Source: Tyzzerella sp.
Lineage (GTDB): Bacteria; Bacillota; Clostridia; Lachnospirales; Anaerotignaceae
Direction: 5' to 3'
DNA: 47,748 bases
Assembly (NCBI GenBank): GCA_019415525.1
Contig: DXZA01000072.1
Span: 1 to 47,748 of the forward strand
This document shows, in pieces, positions 47,400 through 47,748 of this stretch. The notes under the pieces are model-generated. The model worked only from the letters and a program-made list of their open reading frames with translations. It did no database searches and had not been told where the DNA came from. Positions within the stretch are counted from its first letter, which is position 1. Each line of letters begins with the position of its first letter. The translations under genes and the position numbers were made by a program.

Positions 47400-47748
47400 T
47401 TATTTTATTATTAGTTTAATAATCTTTGTTGCTCTTAAATTTATATCTGCACCACTAATACTACTAATAGTTCCAATAGTTAAATCTCTTCCTGATACAG
47501 AAAAATCAAAAGATATATTTCCGGGATTTGGTAAATACAAACCACTACCATGTGATAATTGTTTAATTAAAATATGAACATTATCTGGTATAATATTGGC
47601 CTCATCTGTCTCGTCTAAAAAATTTTCATATATTACAGAACTTTTAGTAGGTTCCTCACTACAATTCAATTCTTTAATAATAACACTACCACCTATTTCA
47701 CCAATCTTAGTTGCATATTCTCTAAAAGTAGTATCTTCTGTAACTTCA
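47400..47748 (-). CDS. C-terminal part of a phage structural protein, probably tail/fibre
   Basis: The frame runs open from the window edge and ends at 47400. The visible ~115 residues (EVTEDTTFREYATKIGEIGG, YENFLDETDEANIIPDNVHI, GLYLPNPGNISFDFSVSGRD, SGADINLRATKIIKLIIK) are mainly strand-forming. They precede the lysis genes, as fibre or baseplate proteins do. A TTG inside the frame could be mistaken for a start. Confidence 0.6.
   Translation of the reverse strand, partial: EVTEDTTFREYATKIGEIGGSVIIKELNCSEEPTKSSVIYENFLDETDEANIIPDNVHILIKQLSHGSGLYLPNPGNISFDFSVSGRDLTIGTISSISGADINLRATKIIKLIIK

Larger units (their letters stand above)
37700..47748. mobile_element. Right prophage segment (lysis module plus giant proteins), right end outside window
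   Basis: Holin, amidase, a tail-like fragment and two very large phage-type proteins lie in one leftward block with host genes on the left side. The boundary near 37.7 kb is inferred: the last host gene starts at 37552 and the last phage gene ends at 37805. Nothing links it to the left prophage except proximity. It has its own lysis genes and unrelated neighbours, so a second element is the simplest reading. Integrase, repressor and head genes would lie beyond the window. Confidence 0.8.

Noticed and set aside
1..47748. The window as one circular or permuted phage genome
   Set aside because: Five ordinary chromosomal genes split the phage regions, so two elements flanking host DNA is the simpler reading.

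Overview
The window is AT-rich DNA from a low-GC Firmicute, most likely an anaerobic clostridial (Lachnospiraceae-like) bacterium. This rests on the base composition, strong AGGAGG ribosome sites, a SpoIID-type protein beside queA, and phage families typical of clostridia. The window is almost entirely prophage: two prophage segments flank a short island of ordinary chromosomal genes.

Left prophage, 1 to about 31.73 kb, with its left end outside the window. Read from its integrase end, it begins with a rightward lysogeny block: an XRE-type repressor (27447), a DUF4236/Ig-like membrane protein (28007), a lipoprotein (29108), a structured leader of almost 400 bases, and a large serine recombinase (30025) ending next to queA. 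A divergent control region at 27.30-27.45 kb has a near-perfect leftward sigma-70 promoter and three similar operator-like sites. Leftward from it runs an early operon of many small genes, a HUH-type replication initiator, a Zn-ribbon protein, a PAPS-reductase-like protein, SSB and YopX-like proteins. It ends in a sigma/ArpU-like late regulator (20299). Below that gene lie three 17-bp direct repeats, a -10 without a good -35, and an immediate terminator, after which the late operon starts. The head module is lambda-like: Nu1/A terminase, gpW-like, portal, ClpP-type protease with a nested scaffold, gpD, gpE, FI-like and FII-like. The tail is a P2-type contractile machine: sheath, tube, frameshifted chaperone, tape measure, gpX, gpD, spike, gpU-like, gp25, gpJ, gpI and fibre. 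Lysis genes are not in the window and presumably lie to the left.

Chromosomal island, 31.77-37.55 kb, all leftward: queA, a secreted SpoIID/LytB protein, xanthine phosphoribosyltransferase, a BASS-family transporter and a sugar-nucleotidyltransferase-like gene. Hairpin terminators separate most of the units.

Right prophage, about 37.7 kb to the window end, also leftward: the end of a probable tail or fibre protein, a hypothetical gene, a holin, an N-acetylmuramoyl-L-alanine amidase, and then two unusual large proteins of 677 and 1847 residues that follow the lysis genes and close the element. Its integrase and most structural genes are outside the window.

The most interesting points are the bistable terminator-like leader upstream of the recombinase, the repeat-plus-terminator architecture of the late promoter, a HUH Rep as the only recognisable replication initiator, the recoded chaperone and nested scaffold, the DUF4236/Ig/Cys membrane protein in the lysogeny block, and the giant protein at the end of the second prophage.
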